A DNA stretch of 64,000 nucleotides from Nucisporomicrobium flavum (lineage in GTDB: Bacteria; Actinomycetota; Actinomycetes; Mycobacteriales; Micromonosporaceae): assembly GCF_016464385.1 (NCBI RefSeq), contig NZ_JADMLH010000002.1:467701-531700 (forward strand), read 5' to 3'. A program made the translations under genes and the position numbers. Below the pieces are notes generated by a model, which did not search any database, was not told where the DNA came from, and saw only the letters and a program-made list of their open reading frames with translations. Each line of letters opens with the position of its first letter. Position 1 is the first letter of the stretch. Shown piece after piece: positions 1-8,269 of this stretch.

Positions 1-10
1 ACGGCTTCGG

Positions 11-72
11 GGGCGGGGATCGCCTCACGCAGGGATCAAGCCTGACCGCCCGGAGTGAGGCGATCCCCGCCC
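11..72 (-). terminator. Perfect 18-bp inverted repeat, putative mrp terminator
   Basis: Bases 11-28 (gggcggggatcgcctcac) are the exact reverse complement of 55-72, with a 26-nt loop. The hairpin begins 20 bases beyond the stop of the leftward mrp gene, where a transcription terminator is expected. No U-tract follows it on the minus strand, which is common in high-GC actinomycetes. Confidence 0.6.
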
Positions 73-91
73 AAAACGCCCCCAGCGCAAC

Positions 92-1240
92 TCAACGCCG
101 AGCGTTGACCATCAAACCCAGAGGCTTGCCGACGAGCGACTCGCGACGGACGGCGAGGCGGTCGGCGACGGCGGAGAGAGCTGCCGCGGCCGGGGCGGAG
201 GGGTCGGCCAGGACGATCGGGGTGCCCGCGTCGCCGGCTTCGCGTACGCGGGTGTCGAGGGGGATCTGGCCCAGGAGCGGAACCGAGGCACCCACCGTCT
301 TGGTCAGGGAGTCAGCGACGGTCTGGCCGCCGCCGGCGCCGAAGACCTCCATGCGGGTGCCGTCCGGAAGCTCGAGCCAGGACATGTTCTCGACGACGCC
401 GATGAGACGCTGGTGGGTCTGCATGGCGATCGCGCCGGCCCGCTCGGCCACCTCGGCGGCCGCGGCCTGCGGGGTGGTGACGACCAGGATCTCGGCGTTC
501 GGCAGGAGCTGGGCCAGGGAGATCGCCACGTCGCCGGTGCCCGGGGGCAGGTCGAGAAGCAGCACGTCGAGGTCGCCCCAGAAGACGTCGGCGAGGAACT
601 GCTGCAGCGCGCGGTGCAGCATGGGGCCACGCCAGACGACGGCCGCGTTGCCCGCGGTGAACATGCCGATCGAGATGACCTTCACGCCGTGCGACTGCGG
701 CGGCATGATCATGTCTTCGACGCGGGTGGGCCGGCCGTCGACGCCGAGCATGCGGGGCACCGAGTGGCCGTAGATGTCCGCGTCGATCACGCCGACCGAC
801 AGGCCGCGCTGGGCGAGGGCTGCGGCCAGGTTCACCGTGACGCTGGACTTGCCGACGCCGCCCTTGCCGCTGGCCACCGCGTACACCCGGGTCTTGGAGC
901 CGGGCTGCGCGAACGGGATGACCGGCTCGGCGCTCTGGCTGCCGCCGCGCAGCGTGGCCTGCAGGGCCTTGCGCTGCTCCTCGGTCATCACGCCGAAGTC
1001 GATGTCCACCGTGTCGATGCCGGGGATCTTCGTCACCGCGGCGGTGATGTCGGTGGTCAGCTTGTCCCGCAGCGGACAGCCGGCGACCGTCAGGAGCAGC
1101 TCGACGGTGATCTTGCTGCCGGCGACGGTGAAACCCTTGACCATGCCGAGCTCGGTGATCGGCCGGCGGATCTCGGGGTCGTCGACCGTGGCGAGGGCCG
1201 CCTGGACGGCTTCCTCGATGGCGGGGGCGGGTGCTGACAT
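92..1240 (-). CDS. mrp: Mrp/ApbC-family P-loop ATPase, iron-sulfur cluster carrier
   Basis: 382 aa, usual length for the family. Residues about 8-80 form an N-terminal MIP18/DUF59 domain with its AGCPLRD motif, followed by a MinD-like ATPase with the deviant Walker A GKGGVGKSS near residue 125 and the DLPPGTGD segment. Members bind and transfer 4Fe-4S clusters to apoproteins in the cytoplasm (family knowledge). The C-terminal CxxC that bridges the cluster in ApbC/Nbp35 is absent: after VVENMSW the sequence reads LELPDG with no cysteine. Start: the ATG has TAAGCT 7 nt upstream and no Shine-Dalgarno, so the mRNA is probably leaderless. Followed by a strong hairpin at 11-72. Family assignment is secure; the precise client proteins are unknown. 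Confidence 0.95.
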   Translation of the reverse strand: MSAPAPAIEEAVQAALATVDDPEIRRPITELGMVKGFTVAGSKITVELLLTVAGCPLRDKLTTDITAAVTKIPGIDTVDIDFGVMTEEQRKALQATLRGGSQSAEPVIPFAQPGSKTRVYAVASGKGGVGKSSVTVNLAAALAQRGLSVGVIDADIYGHSVPRMLGVDGRPTRVEDMIMPPQSHGVKVISIGMFTAGNAAVVWRGPMLHRALQQFLADVFWGDLDVLLLDLPPGTGDVAISLAQLLPNAEILVVTTPQAAAAEVAERAGAIAMQTHQRLIGVVENMSWLELPDGTRMEVFGAGGGQTVADSLTKTVGASVPLLGQIPLDTRVREAGDAGTPIVLADPSAPAAAALSAVADRLAVRRESLVGKPLGLMVNARR

Positions 1241-1247
1241 GTCGACA

Positions 1248-1253
1248 AGCTTA
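1248..1253 (-). promoter_or_regulatory. Putative -10 box of leaderless mrp
   Basis: Minus strand reads TAAGCT, then 7 nt, then ATG at 1240. It fits the TANNNT -10 pattern placed to give a transcript starting at or next to the start codon. Confidence 0.45.
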
Positions 1254-1261
1254 CGTCTGTG

Positions 1262-1795
1262 TCAGGAGTGCTCTTCTTCCCACTCCTTGCGTTCCCGCTT
1301 CTGCCGCCGGTGTGCCGCCTCGTCCAGTTCGTCGGCCAGCCGGCTCAGCTCCGAGCGCAGGAAGTCGCGCGTCGCCACCTCGCCGAGAGCGATGCGCAGC
1401 GAGGCGATCTCGCGGGCCAGATACTCCGTGTCCGCCTTCTGCATGGCGGCCCGCCGGCGGTCCTCCTCCATGGCGAGGCGGTCGCGGTCGGTCTGCCGGT
1501 TCTGCGCGAGCAGGATCAGCGGAGCGGCGTACGAGGCCTGCAGAGACAGGATCAACGTCAGGAACGTGAACGTGTACGGGTCGAAGCGCAGGTCGGCGGG
1601 GGCCAGGGTGTTCCACGCGAACCACGCCGTGATGACCACGGTCATGTAGACGATGAACTTCGCCGTACCCATGTAGCGGGCGATGTTCTCCGACCACTGG
1701 CCGAACGCCTCGGGGTCGAAGCGGGGCAGCCGGACCCGGCCGGGCTCGACGGGCTGGTCGAGCCGCTCGACCCGCTTGCTGCGCAGGTCCGTCAT
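1262..1795 (-). CDS. DUF1003 family membrane protein
   Basis: 177 aa. A soluble N-terminus containing FDPEAFGQWSENIARYMG is followed by two hydrophobic segments (about residues 45-65 and 78-98) and a charged, probably coiled-coil C-terminus rich in Arg and Glu ending KEWEEEHS. This is the DUF1003 layout. Its ATG overlaps the stop of the upstream MgtE-N gene by 4 nt (1792-1795), so the two are translationally coupled. The pairing of DUF1003 with an MgtE N-terminal protein is common in actinobacteria and hints at a shared role in divalent cation handling, but no function is established. Confidence 0.88.
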   Translation of the reverse strand: MTDLRSKRVERLDQPVEPGRVRLPRFDPEAFGQWSENIARYMGTAKFIVYMTVVITAWFAWNTLAPADLRFDPYTFTFLTLILSLQASYAAPLILLAQNRQTDRDRLAMEEDRRRAAMQKADTEYLAREIASLRIALGEVATRDFLRSELSRLADELDEAAHRRQKRERKEWEEEHS

Positions 1796-3087
1796 CGCTC
1801 GACCCCGGGCAGGAGGCCGGCGGGCTCGACGTCCTGGACGTCGCGGTCACGCCAGTCGCGGGGCAGCGCGTGGTCCAGGACGTCGTCGACGGTGACCGCC
1901 CCGACCAGCCGGAACGAGTTGTCCACCACCGGCATCGCCACCATGTCGTACGTCGCCATCCGCCGGGTGATCTCTGTGAGGTTCGTCTCGGGCTGCAGCG
2001 GGTGGATGTCGGTCTCGATGAGCCCGCCCAGGATCGACGAGGGCGGCTCGCGCAGGAGCCGCTGGAAGTGCACCATGCCGAGGTACTTGCCGCTGGGCGT
2101 CGCGGACGGCGCCCGGGCCACGAACACCTGCGCGGCGACGACCGGGGAGAGCTCGGGCTCGCGGATGCGGGCCAGGGCCTCGGCGACCGTGGCGTCGGGG
2201 GTCAGGATCACCGGCTCTGAGGTCATCACCGACCCGGCCGTTCCGGGCGTGTAGTCCATCAGCTGCCGGACCGGGGCGGCCTCCTCGGGTTCCATCAGGT
2301 CGAGCAGGATCGTCTGCTCCGCCTTGGGCAGCTCGGCGAGGAGGTCGGCGGCGTCGTCCGGGTCCATCCGCTCGAGCACGTCCGCGGCCCGTTCCCGGTC
2401 CAGCCGGACGAGGATCTCCACCTGGTCGTGCTCGGGCAGCTCCTCCAGCACGTCGGCGAGCGTACGGTCGCTCAGCGCCGCCGCCACCTCGTTGCGGCGC
2501 GCGTCCGACAGGTCCTGCAGGGCGTTCGCCATGTCGGCGGGCCGCATCTGCTCCAGCAGCGCCACCAGGTTGGCGCTGCCCTGGGTGTCGGTGGGCCCGA
2601 CCAGCCCGCTGACCCGGTCGTACTCGACCTGGTACGTGTGCCCGCGCCGGGTGAGGCGGCCGGTGTGCTCGCGGACGGCGACCCTGGTGATCAGCCACTC
2701 GTTGTTCCGGTTGAGGTCCATGCCGAGGTCGACGACCGTGCCGGCCTGCCCGGGCCCGCTGCGGTCCTCGGGCTCGATGGTGACCCGGCGGTCGAGCAGG
2801 TCCTCCAGCACGAGCAGCTCGTTGGGACGCTTCTCGAACCGGCGCAGGTTCAGCGTGCCGGTGCTGAGCACGACCGCTTCGGCGTCCATCGAGGTGACCC
2901 GCCCGATCGGCAGGAAGATGCGCCGCCGCAGCGCCATCTCGGCCACCAGCCCGACGACCTGCGGCGGCCGGTTGGTCGTCCGCAGCCGCACGACGGCGTC
3001 ACGCACCCGCCCCACCCGGTCGCCGTTGGGGTCGAACACCGGCAGAGCGGCGAGCCGCGCCAGATAAACCCTCGTCCCCATGGTCAC
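1792..3087 (-). CDS. MgtE N-terminal-domain and CBS-domain protein with PRC-barrel-like N-terminus
   Basis: 431 aa. Residues about 5-170 carry two PRC-barrel-like segments (FDPNGDRVGRVRDAVV; later IEPEDRSG). A superhelical MgtE intracellular N domain follows, with repeated EELPEHDQVEILVRLD / MDPDDAADLLAELP motifs around 180-290, then a CBS pair (about 300-425, SVMTSEPVILTPDATV ... LVGAVTVDDVLDHAL). The membrane part of MgtE is missing, so this is not itself a Mg2+ channel; it may sense Mg2+ or nucleotides. First gene of a two-gene operon with the DUF1003 protein. Start: GTG at 3087, placed 6 nt after a minus-strand TAGGCT hexamer (leaderless). An internal ATG two codons later is the alternative. 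Confidence 0.88.
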   Translation of the reverse strand: MTMGTRVYLARLAALPVFDPNGDRVGRVRDAVVRLRTTNRPPQVVGLVAEMALRRRIFLPIGRVTSMDAEAVVLSTGTLNLRRFEKRPNELLVLEDLLDRRVTIEPEDRSGPGQAGTVVDLGMDLNRNNEWLITRVAVREHTGRLTRRGHTYQVEYDRVSGLVGPTDTQGSANLVALLEQMRPADMANALQDLSDARRNEVAAALSDRTLADVLEELPEHDQVEILVRLDRERAADVLERMDPDDAADLLAELPKAEQTILLDLMEPEEAAPVRQLMDYTPGTAGSVMTSEPVILTPDATVAEALARIREPELSPVVAAQVFVARAPSATPSGKYLGMVHFQRLLREPPSSILGGLIETDIHPLQPETNLTEITRRMATYDMVAMPVVDNSFRLVGAVTVDDVLDHALPRDWRDRDVQDVEPAGLLPGVER

Positions 3088-3093
3088 GGCACC

Positions 3094-3099
3094 AGCCTA
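3094..3099 (-). promoter_or_regulatory. Putative -10 box of the MgtE-N gene
   Basis: Minus strand TAGGCT, 6-nt spacer, then GTG at 3087. It lies back to back with the phzF-like -10 box at 3117-3122 inside a 41-bp divergent gap. Confidence 0.5.
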
Positions 3100-3116
3100 G
3101 GGCCTGCGCCCTGGGT

Positions 3117-3122
3117 TAGCGT
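3117..3122 (+). promoter_or_regulatory. Putative -10 box of the phzF-like gene
   Basis: TAGCGT, 6-nt spacer, ATG at 3129, no Shine-Dalgarno. Pattern of a leaderless transcript. Confidence 0.5.
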
Positions 3123-3128
3123 CGGCTC

Positions 3129-4007
3129 ATGTCTACCGTGGCGTACGAGATCGTGGACGTGTTCACCGACCGGCCGTTCGCCGGCAACCCGCTCGCGGTG
3201 ATCTTCGGTGCCGAAGCCCTCGCGGGGGACCAGATGCAGGTGCTGGCCCGCGAGTTCAACCTCTCGGAGACGGTGTTCGTGCTGCCGCCGACCGACATCG
3301 AGGCCACCTACCGGGCGAGGATTTTCACCCCGGAGACGGAGCTGCCGTTCGCCGGTCACCCGAGCGTCGGCGCGGCGGTGACGTCGGTACGCCGGGGACT
3401 GGCGGCGTACGGCCGGCTCGTGCAGGAGTGCGGGGCGGGGCTGCTGCCCGTCGAGGTCACGGACGCGGGGTCGGCGACGCTGACCGGCGGTACGCCCACG
3501 CTCGGTGCCCCGCTGGAGCCGGCGGCCCTGCTGGAGCTGACCGGCCTCGCGGCGGACGACTACGCGGGCGGGCCGGCCACCCCGTCGACGGCCGGGTGCG
3601 GCTTGGAGTTCGCCTATCTGCCGGTGCAGCGGCGCGCCCTGGACCGCGCGTGGGCGGACGCGGCACGGGCGGCGAAGGTGGGCGTTTCCCAGATCAGCGT
3701 GTTCGCCTGGGACGCCGACACGCGTACGGCCTGGGCGCGCGTCTTCTGCCCGGGTGTCGCGGTGCCCGAGGACCCGGCCACCGGGTCGGCGGCGCTGGGG
3801 CTGGGCGTGTGGCTGGTGGCGAACGGGTGGCTGCCCGGCGACGAGACCTCGGCGTACACGGTGCACCAGGGGCTGGAGATGCACCGGCCGTCGCTGCTCG
3901 AGTGCACGGTGACCGCGTCGGGCGGTGCGGCCACGTCGGCGACCGTGTCCGGCCACGTGGTCCCGGTGGCGAGGGGCGAGATCGCCGTGCCGCCCTTCGT
4001 GGGATGA
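3129..4007 (+). CDS. PhzF family isomerase/epimerase
   Basis: 292 aa. Starts with YEIVDVFTDRPFAGNPLAV, the diagnostic PhzF opening, and has the catalytic glutamate in FNLSETVFVL (about residue 44), the AGHPSVG motif and the C-terminal EDPATGSAALG motif of the second half of the diaminopimelate-epimerase-like fold. The family includes trans-2,3-dihydro-3-hydroxyanthranilate isomerase of phenazine synthesis. No other phenazine gene is present, so it is more likely a housekeeping isomerase of unknown substrate. Single gene, divergent from the MgtE-N operon with only 41 bp between starts. Confidence 0.9.
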   Translation: MSTVAYEIVDVFTDRPFAGNPLAVIFGAEALAGDQMQVLAREFNLSETVFVLPPTDIEATYRARIFTPETELPFAGHPSVGAAVTSVRRGLAAYGRLVQECGAGLLPVEVTDAGSATLTGGTPTLGAPLEPAALLELTGLAADDYAGGPATPSTAGCGLEFAYLPVQRRALDRAWADAARAAKVGVSQISVFAWDADTRTAWARVFCPGVAVPEDPATGSAALGLGVWLVANGWLPGDETSAYTVHQGLEMHRPSLLECTVTASGGAATSATVSGHVVPVARGEIAVPPFVG

Positions 4008-4033
4008 CCAAGGCCTGTCCTGCCGATCATGAC

Positions 4034-4048
4034 GGCCTGCAGCAGGCC
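4034..4048. terminator. Small hairpin between convergent genes
   Basis: ggcctg (4034-4039) and caggcc (4043-4048) can pair around a 3-nt loop. An alternative longer pairing uses aaggcctg (4010-4017) with caggcctt (4043-4050). Position between two converging stop codons suggests a bidirectional terminator; the stem is short. Confidence 0.3.
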
Positions 4049-4549
4049 TTAGCCGCGCTTCTTGCGTACGCGATGAAGGCGGAACGGACGACGGACCGGA
4101 ACCCTCGCCGGGGTCTCCCGTGGCGCGGCCGCGCCGGAGCCCTGAGGCAGGTCCGGTGCGGCGACCGGCGCTGATCCGCCCGGGGTGAGGCGGACGACTG
4201 CGCAGCCGGTCTCCGCCCACCGCGCGACGACCTCCTCGGTGGTGCCGGCGGCGTTCAGGCGCTTGCCGGCCAGCTGGGGTGCGATCTCCGCCCAGGCCTC
4301 GCTGCCCGGGGTGAGCCGCTCCACCTGCGCGTCGGCGATCACGATGAGCCCGCCGGTGTCCCCGCGGAGCCGCACCTGCGCGGAGTGCGCCTCGGCCAGC
4401 CCGGGCGCCGCCTGTTCGCCGGGGCCGCTCACCACGACGAGCGAACCGTCGAGCGGCATCACCCACAGCCCGCGCGCGGGACCGCCGTCGACGCTGATCC
4501 ACGCGATGGCGGCCTTCTTGATGGCCTCGGCCACGAGCTCCGTCGTCAC
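4049..4549 (-). CDS. Conserved hypothetical protein
   Basis: 166 aa. Residues 1-120 alternate short hydrophobic strands (AIAWISVDG, GSLVVVSGPGEQ, GLIVIADAQVERLTPG), suggesting a small beta-barrel that could be of the pyridoxamine-oxidase-like type. I cannot confirm this, and no flavin motif is visible. The C-terminal 45 residues are Pro/Ala then strongly basic (PVRRPFRLHRVRKKRG), a tail that could bind nucleic acid. Start GTG 4549 is chosen because CAGGAT lies exactly 6 nt upstream on the minus strand (leaderless pattern). Single gene between convergent PhzF and co-directional HAD genes. Confidence 0.7.
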   Translation of the reverse strand: MTTELVAEAIKKAAIAWISVDGGPARGLWVMPLDGSLVVVSGPGEQAAPGLAEAHSAQVRLRGDTGGLIVIADAQVERLTPGSEAWAEIAPQLAGKRLNAAGTTEEVVARWAETGCAVVRLTPGGSAPVAAPDLPQGSGAAAPRETPARVPVRRPFRLHRVRKKRG

Positions 4550-4555
4550 CGGCCC

Positions 4556-4561
4556 ATCCTG
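4556..4561 (-). promoter_or_regulatory. Putative -10 box (CAGGAT)
   Basis: Minus strand CAGGAT, 6 nt, GTG at 4549. Same geometry as other leaderless genes here, with C in place of the first T. Confidence 0.35.
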
Positions 4562-4580
4562 TCAGCCGGCCGGTGCCCGC

Positions 4581-5279
4581 TCAATTCAACGCCGGTACGC
4601 GGTCCAGCAGGTCGACGACCGCGGACAGGGACGGCACGCTCAGCCCGGCGAAGTCGTCGTCGCGGTTGAAGACGAGGTGGTCGGCGAGGTCGGGGGCGGC
4701 GAGCCGGACCGGCGTCATGCCCACCGCGGCCGCGCCGGTGAGCTCGCGGCTGCCGCCGTCGCCCACGTACAGGCAGTCCTCGGGAGCGACCCGCAGCCGC
4801 CAGCACGCCTCCAGGTAGATCAGCGGGTCCGGCTTGCACCGGCCCACCTCCACCGAGAACACGGTGACGTCGAGCAGCGGCGCGATCGGCATGCTCGGCA
4901 GGAAGGCCGGCAGCTCATGGGTGCAGTCGCTGATCAGCGCCGTCCGCAGACCCCGGCTCTTGACGGCGGTGAGAACGCTCTCCGCGTCCGCACGCAGCTC
5001 GGTGTCGGCGCGCAGCGCATCGACCCGGGCGGGTACGGCGGCCCGCAGTTGCGCAGGTCGCGGGCTGCCTCCGGCCTGCTCGGTGACCCACCGTAGGGTG
5101 GCCTCCGCGGAGCCGAACTGGCCCCGGGCCCGGACCTGGAAGGTGCGGTCCAGCACGCTCAGCACGGCATCCGGGTCACACCCCAGGGCCCGAGCGATCT
5201 CGGCGTGCTGCGGCCCGCGCTTGACGGACCGGGTGAGCGTGCCGAAGAAGTCGAACAGCACCGCTTGGTACGCGGGCAT
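4581..5279 (-). CDS. HAD family hydrolase
   Basis: 232 aa. Motif I is LFDFFGTL (Asp nucleophile near residue 9; the second Asp of DxD is replaced by Phe, as in several HAD-IA members including dehalogenase-like enzymes). Motif II is ALISDCTHE near 135, motif III the Lys in GRCKPDPLIY, and motif IV YVGDGGSRELTGA. An alpha-helical cap lies between motifs I and II. Substrate cannot be read from sequence; the Phe in motif I argues against a classical phosphatase mechanism using the general-acid Asp. GGAGAG lies about 11 nt before the ATG. Divergent from the EamA transporter gene. Confidence 0.88.
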   Translation of the reverse strand: MPAYQAVLFDFFGTLTRSVKRGPQHAEIARALGCDPDAVLSVLDRTFQVRARGQFGSAEATLRWVTEQAGGSPRPAQLRAAVPARVDALRADTELRADAESVLTAVKSRGLRTALISDCTHELPAFLPSMPIAPLLDVTVFSVEVGRCKPDPLIYLEACWRLRVAPEDCLYVGDGGSRELTGAAAVGMTPVRLAAPDLADHLVFNRDDDFAGLSVPSLSAVVDLLDRVPALN

Positions 5280-5406
5280 CTAGAAATCACTCTCCAGGGG
5301 AATTGACCGATGAGTTCCGGCGGTGAGCGTAACGACAGCATCACTTTCCGCTCAAACGTGGTCGACAAACTGTGACGTGCCGATCTGCGGAAAGCGACGC
5401 CGAGGG

Positions 5407-6354
5407 ATGAATACGCGCTCAACACCCGCATTGCTCACCATCGCGGCGCTGACCGTGGCGGTCCTCGCGGTGTCCTCGTCGGCCCCGCTCATCGCCTTCG
5501 CGGCCGCTCCGGCCCTGGCCATCGCGTTCTGGCGGAACAGCCTGGCCTTCGCTGCGCTCACCCCGATCAGCGCCGGGCCGCGCCGCGCCGAGGTCCGTAC
5601 GCTGCTCAGCGCCGACGGCATGTACTGCGTCCTCGCGGGCCTGGCGCTGGCCCTGCACTTCTCCACCTGGATGCCCAGCGTCCAGCTCGGCTCGGTGGCG
5701 ACCGCCACGGCCCTCGTCGCGACCCAGCCGGTGTGGCAGGGCCTGATCGCCGTCGCCGTGGGCGGCCGCAGCGCAGCCCCGTCCCGCACCGCCTGGATCG
5801 GCATCGTGCTGGCGGTCGCGGGCGTCGCCTGGGCCACGGGCGTGGACATCGGGGTGTCGGCCCAGGCCGTCCTCGCCGACGTGCTCGCCCTCATCGGCGC
5901 GATGGCCGCGGCCGTCTACACCGCGTTCGGGGAACGGGCCCGCCGGCGGCTCAGCACGACGACGTACACCTGGAGCTGCTACGGGACCTGCGCGGCGGTG
6001 CTGCTGGTGGTGTGTCTGATCGGCGGCGTGCGCCTCACCGGCTACGACGGCCGTACCTGGGCGGCGATCCTGGCTCTCGTGGTGGGGGCCCAGTTGCTCG
6101 GTCACTCGATGTTCAACTACGCGCTGCACCACGTGTCGGCCACGACGGTCAGCGTGCTGATCCTCCTGGAGGTGCCGGGGGCGGCGCTGCTGGCCTGGGC
6201 ATGGCTGGGGCAGGTGCCGCGCGCCGAGGCTCTGCCAGGGCTGGCTGTGCTGGTGGTGGGGGTCGCGGTGGTGATCCTGGGCGGCGCCCGTCGGCGTAAT
6301 GGCCGGGCGGCGACGGCGTCGTTGGCCGAGGCTGCCGATCCGGAGCGGGCCTGA
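5407..6354 (+). CDS. EamA/DMT family transporter
   Basis: 315 aa with ten hydrophobic segments arranged as two EamA repeats (about 10-145 and 165-300): early ALLTIAALTVAVLAVS, late AALLAWAWLGQVPRAEALPG, the typical last-repeat signature. Drug/metabolite exporters of this class move small metabolites or amino acids across the inner membrane; the substrate is unknown. Start: ATG 5407 puts the start just before the first membrane segment. An in-frame upstream ATG at 5323 would add 28 polar residues, and neither has a convincing ribosome binding site. The C-terminus (RRRNGRAATASLAEAADPERA) is a cytoplasmic tail. Confidence 0.85.
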   Translation: MNTRSTPALLTIAALTVAVLAVSSSAPLIAFAAAPALAIAFWRNSLAFAALTPISAGPRRAEVRTLLSADGMYCVLAGLALALHFSTWMPSVQLGSVATATALVATQPVWQGLIAVAVGGRSAAPSRTAWIGIVLAVAGVAWATGVDIGVSAQAVLADVLALIGAMAAAVYTAFGERARRRLSTTTYTWSCYGTCAAVLLVVCLIGGVRLTGYDGRTWAAILALVVGAQLLGHSMFNYALHHVSATTVSVLILLEVPGAALLAWAWLGQVPRAEALPGLAVLVVGVAVVILGGARRRNGRAATASLAEAADPERA

Positions 6355-6482
6355 CTTCCGGCTTCCGCTTCCCGCCTTCCAGCTTTACTGCAGGCCTCGC
6401 GGCGCGTAGGGCGTCGCGGGGTGGACGAACCTCGTTGAACCCTGGCGAACTGCCGCCCCGCGCGGTAGAGAGGGGGGATGCG

Positions 6483-7118
6483 ATGCACCGCTGTCCATGT
6501 CTGGTCGGAGGGCTGCTGCTCGGGGCGGTGCTCATGACCGCGGCCTGTGAGCCCCCGGAGCCGCCCCAGCCTGGCATCATCGGCGGCTGGACCACGGCGG
6601 GCTGCGAGTTCACGCGTACGCCCGAGACCGTGACCGTGGGCGGCCACACGATGCCGGTGACGCCGGCCGCCCTGACGGCTGCCATGAACCGCATCGACGC
6701 GGGCGGGCGCACGGACCACGCCGTCAGCTACGCGGGCCTCGAGGTCGACCAGGAGCGGGTACGCGCCATCGTGTACCGCGTACCGTCCGCCGCGTTCGAC
6801 GACTTCATCCGCCAGACGGCCGAGGACACGTGCATCTTCGTTCGCGATGCGCCGTACAGCCTGCGGGACCTCGCCGCGTGGCATGACCGCGTCCGCACCG
6901 ACCTCGACGCCTGGCGCGCCCGAGGCATCCGCATCTCCACGATCGCGGCCCGGCACGACGGCGCGGGAGTGGAGATCGGCACCCAGGACGTGTCCCGCGC
7001 CCGCCACGAGCTGCCCCGCCACTACGGCCGCCGGGCTCCGCTGATCTTCGTCGAGGAGGGGCCGGTGACCCCGCTGACCAGCCCCGGCTTCCCGGCCGCC
7101 CCGCAGCAGGGCGGCTGA
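6483..7118 (+). CDS. Putative lipoprotein of unknown function
   Basis: 211 aa. Start ATG 6483 has a good AGAGGGG ribosome binding site 6 nt upstream; an earlier in-frame ATG at 6435 lacks one. N-terminus is a signal peptide with hydrophobic core LVGGLLLGAVLM and a lipobox-like MTAAC (Cys about residue 22), though Thr at -3 is a weak match. The mature part has a GWTTAGCEFTRTPETVTVGG segment and alternating strands with two further Cys (about residues 40 and 117) that could pair. No domain recognised. Predicted to be anchored on the outside of the membrane. Confidence 0.7.
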   Translation: MHRCPCLVGGLLLGAVLMTAACEPPEPPQPGIIGGWTTAGCEFTRTPETVTVGGHTMPVTPAALTAAMNRIDAGGRTDHAVSYAGLEVDQERVRAIVYRVPSAAFDDFIRQTAEDTCIFVRDAPYSLRDLAAWHDRVRTDLDAWRARGIRISTIAARHDGAGVEIGTQDVSRARHELPRHYGRRAPLIFVEEGPVTPLTSPGFPAAPQQGG

Positions 7119-7202
7119 ACGGCCGCCTTCCCGGCTTGATTTCACGGCCCACTTCCCGGTGGCCCGCCTTCCCGGCCGCTCCGGCTGCTCGGACCGATCC
7201 GG

Positions 7203-7724
7203 TCAGAACGTGTTGGTCGAATTGTCCGAGACGATGGCGATCACCAGCACCACCCCGAGGATCAGCGCGACCCCCGTCACGATCCAGCCGATGATGATGC
7301 CGGCCAGCGCCATCCCGGCCCCGTTCGCCCCCGACCGCCGGATCCGCCGGCGCGCGACGTGCCCGAAGATCGCCCCGAGCACCCCGAGCAGGCCGCCGAT
7401 ACCCCAGCCGCACAAACCCGCGATCGAGGCGCAGGAGACGACCAGCGAGGCGATCGCGAGCCCTTCGGTGGGGCGCGGTCCCGCCTGATATCCGTACGGA
7501 CTGCCGGCGTACCCGTAGTCGTACGGCTGCTGCGGCGCGGCGTACGGGACCGGCGGCGGAGCGTACGGAGCAGGAGCCGGAGCGGGCGCCTGAGCCGCGT
7601 AAGGGTCGTGAGCCGGCGGATAGGAAGGGTGCGGCTGCAGATCAGGCGGCTGGTACGGCTGCACGGGCGGGTCCGGCGGCGGCGGGTAGGTGCCGTCCGG
7701 CCCGGACGTCGGTGGGTAGGTCAC
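7203..7724 (-). CDS. DUF4190 membrane protein with Pro/Tyr-rich N-terminus (copy 1)
   Basis: 173 aa. GTG 7724 is chosen because GGAGG (7731-7735) sits 6 nt upstream; a longer in-frame reading to 7871 adds 49 Arg-rich residues and looks like a shadow. Residues 1-90 are a disordered Pro/Tyr/Gln-rich tail beginning [10 protein letters not shown]. Residues 92-173 hold two membrane helices ([16 protein letters not shown] and the [16 protein letters not shown] region) separated by the [17 protein letters not shown] loop typical of DUF4190. Paralogue of the protein at 9223-9726, with which it brackets an SDR gene. Function unknown. Confidence 0.82.
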   Translation of the reverse strand: MTYPPTSGPDGTYPPPPDPPVQPYQPPDLQPHPSYPPAHDPYAAQAPAPAPAPYAPPPVPYAAPQQPYDYGYAGSPYGYQAGPRPTEGLAIASLVVSCASIAGLCGWGIGGLLGVLGAIFGHVARRRIRRSGANGAGMALAGIIIGWIVTGVALILGVVLVIAIVSDNSTNTF

Positions 7725-8269
7725 GTGATGCCTCCGTCCAGCCCGCGCGTCGCCACCCGAGGCATCCGGCCGTCGCGTCGCCACCCGGGCGCGGTCCCGC
7801 CGTCGGCCCCGCGATCCGGGGCCGTTCCGCCTCGCGTCGCCACCCGGGGAACTCGGTTCCCGGGTCGCCATCCGAGAATAGAAGCCCGTGTCATCAGGCT
7901 CGTCAGCCGACCCTCAGCCTCACCGCGACCGGTGGCGTCCGACCACGTGGTGGCTCACCGCGACCGGCCGCGGTCCACGCTCAGCGGCGTCCCGGCGCCG
8001 GTAGCGCTTCGTGGCCGGGGGCTCGCTGCGCGGATTCGCCGACGTTTCCGGGGTACGCCACGGGCGGGGTGATGTTTGCCCCGGTGCGCGGGAGCGGGCA
8101 GGATCGCCGCATGGTCTTCGACGCCCGTTCCGCGAGTGGCAGCCGGTCGAGGCGGGACGCGACGCGTCCCGCGGCCGGGCGCCGGCCCCGGTCCGCCACC
8201 TCCGCCGCCGACTCCGAGCCGGCCGCGTCGTCGTTCGAGGACCCCGGCACGGAAGCGGAGGAGGCCCCC
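7725..8269. other. 545-bp gap between divergent genes with a recurring 13-mer
   Basis: No convincing gene. In-frame extension of the downstream SDR exists here, but it encodes only Arg/Ser/Pro-rich low-complexity sequence. The 13-mer gcgtcgccacccg occurs at 7747-7759, 7775-7787 and 7834-7846, with a near copy (gggtcgccatccg) close to 7865. Presumably contains the divergent promoters. Confidence 0.5.

Noticed and set aside
3129..4007. Phenazine biosynthesis locus
   Set aside because: Only the PhzF-like isomerase is present; none of the other phz genes adjoins it.
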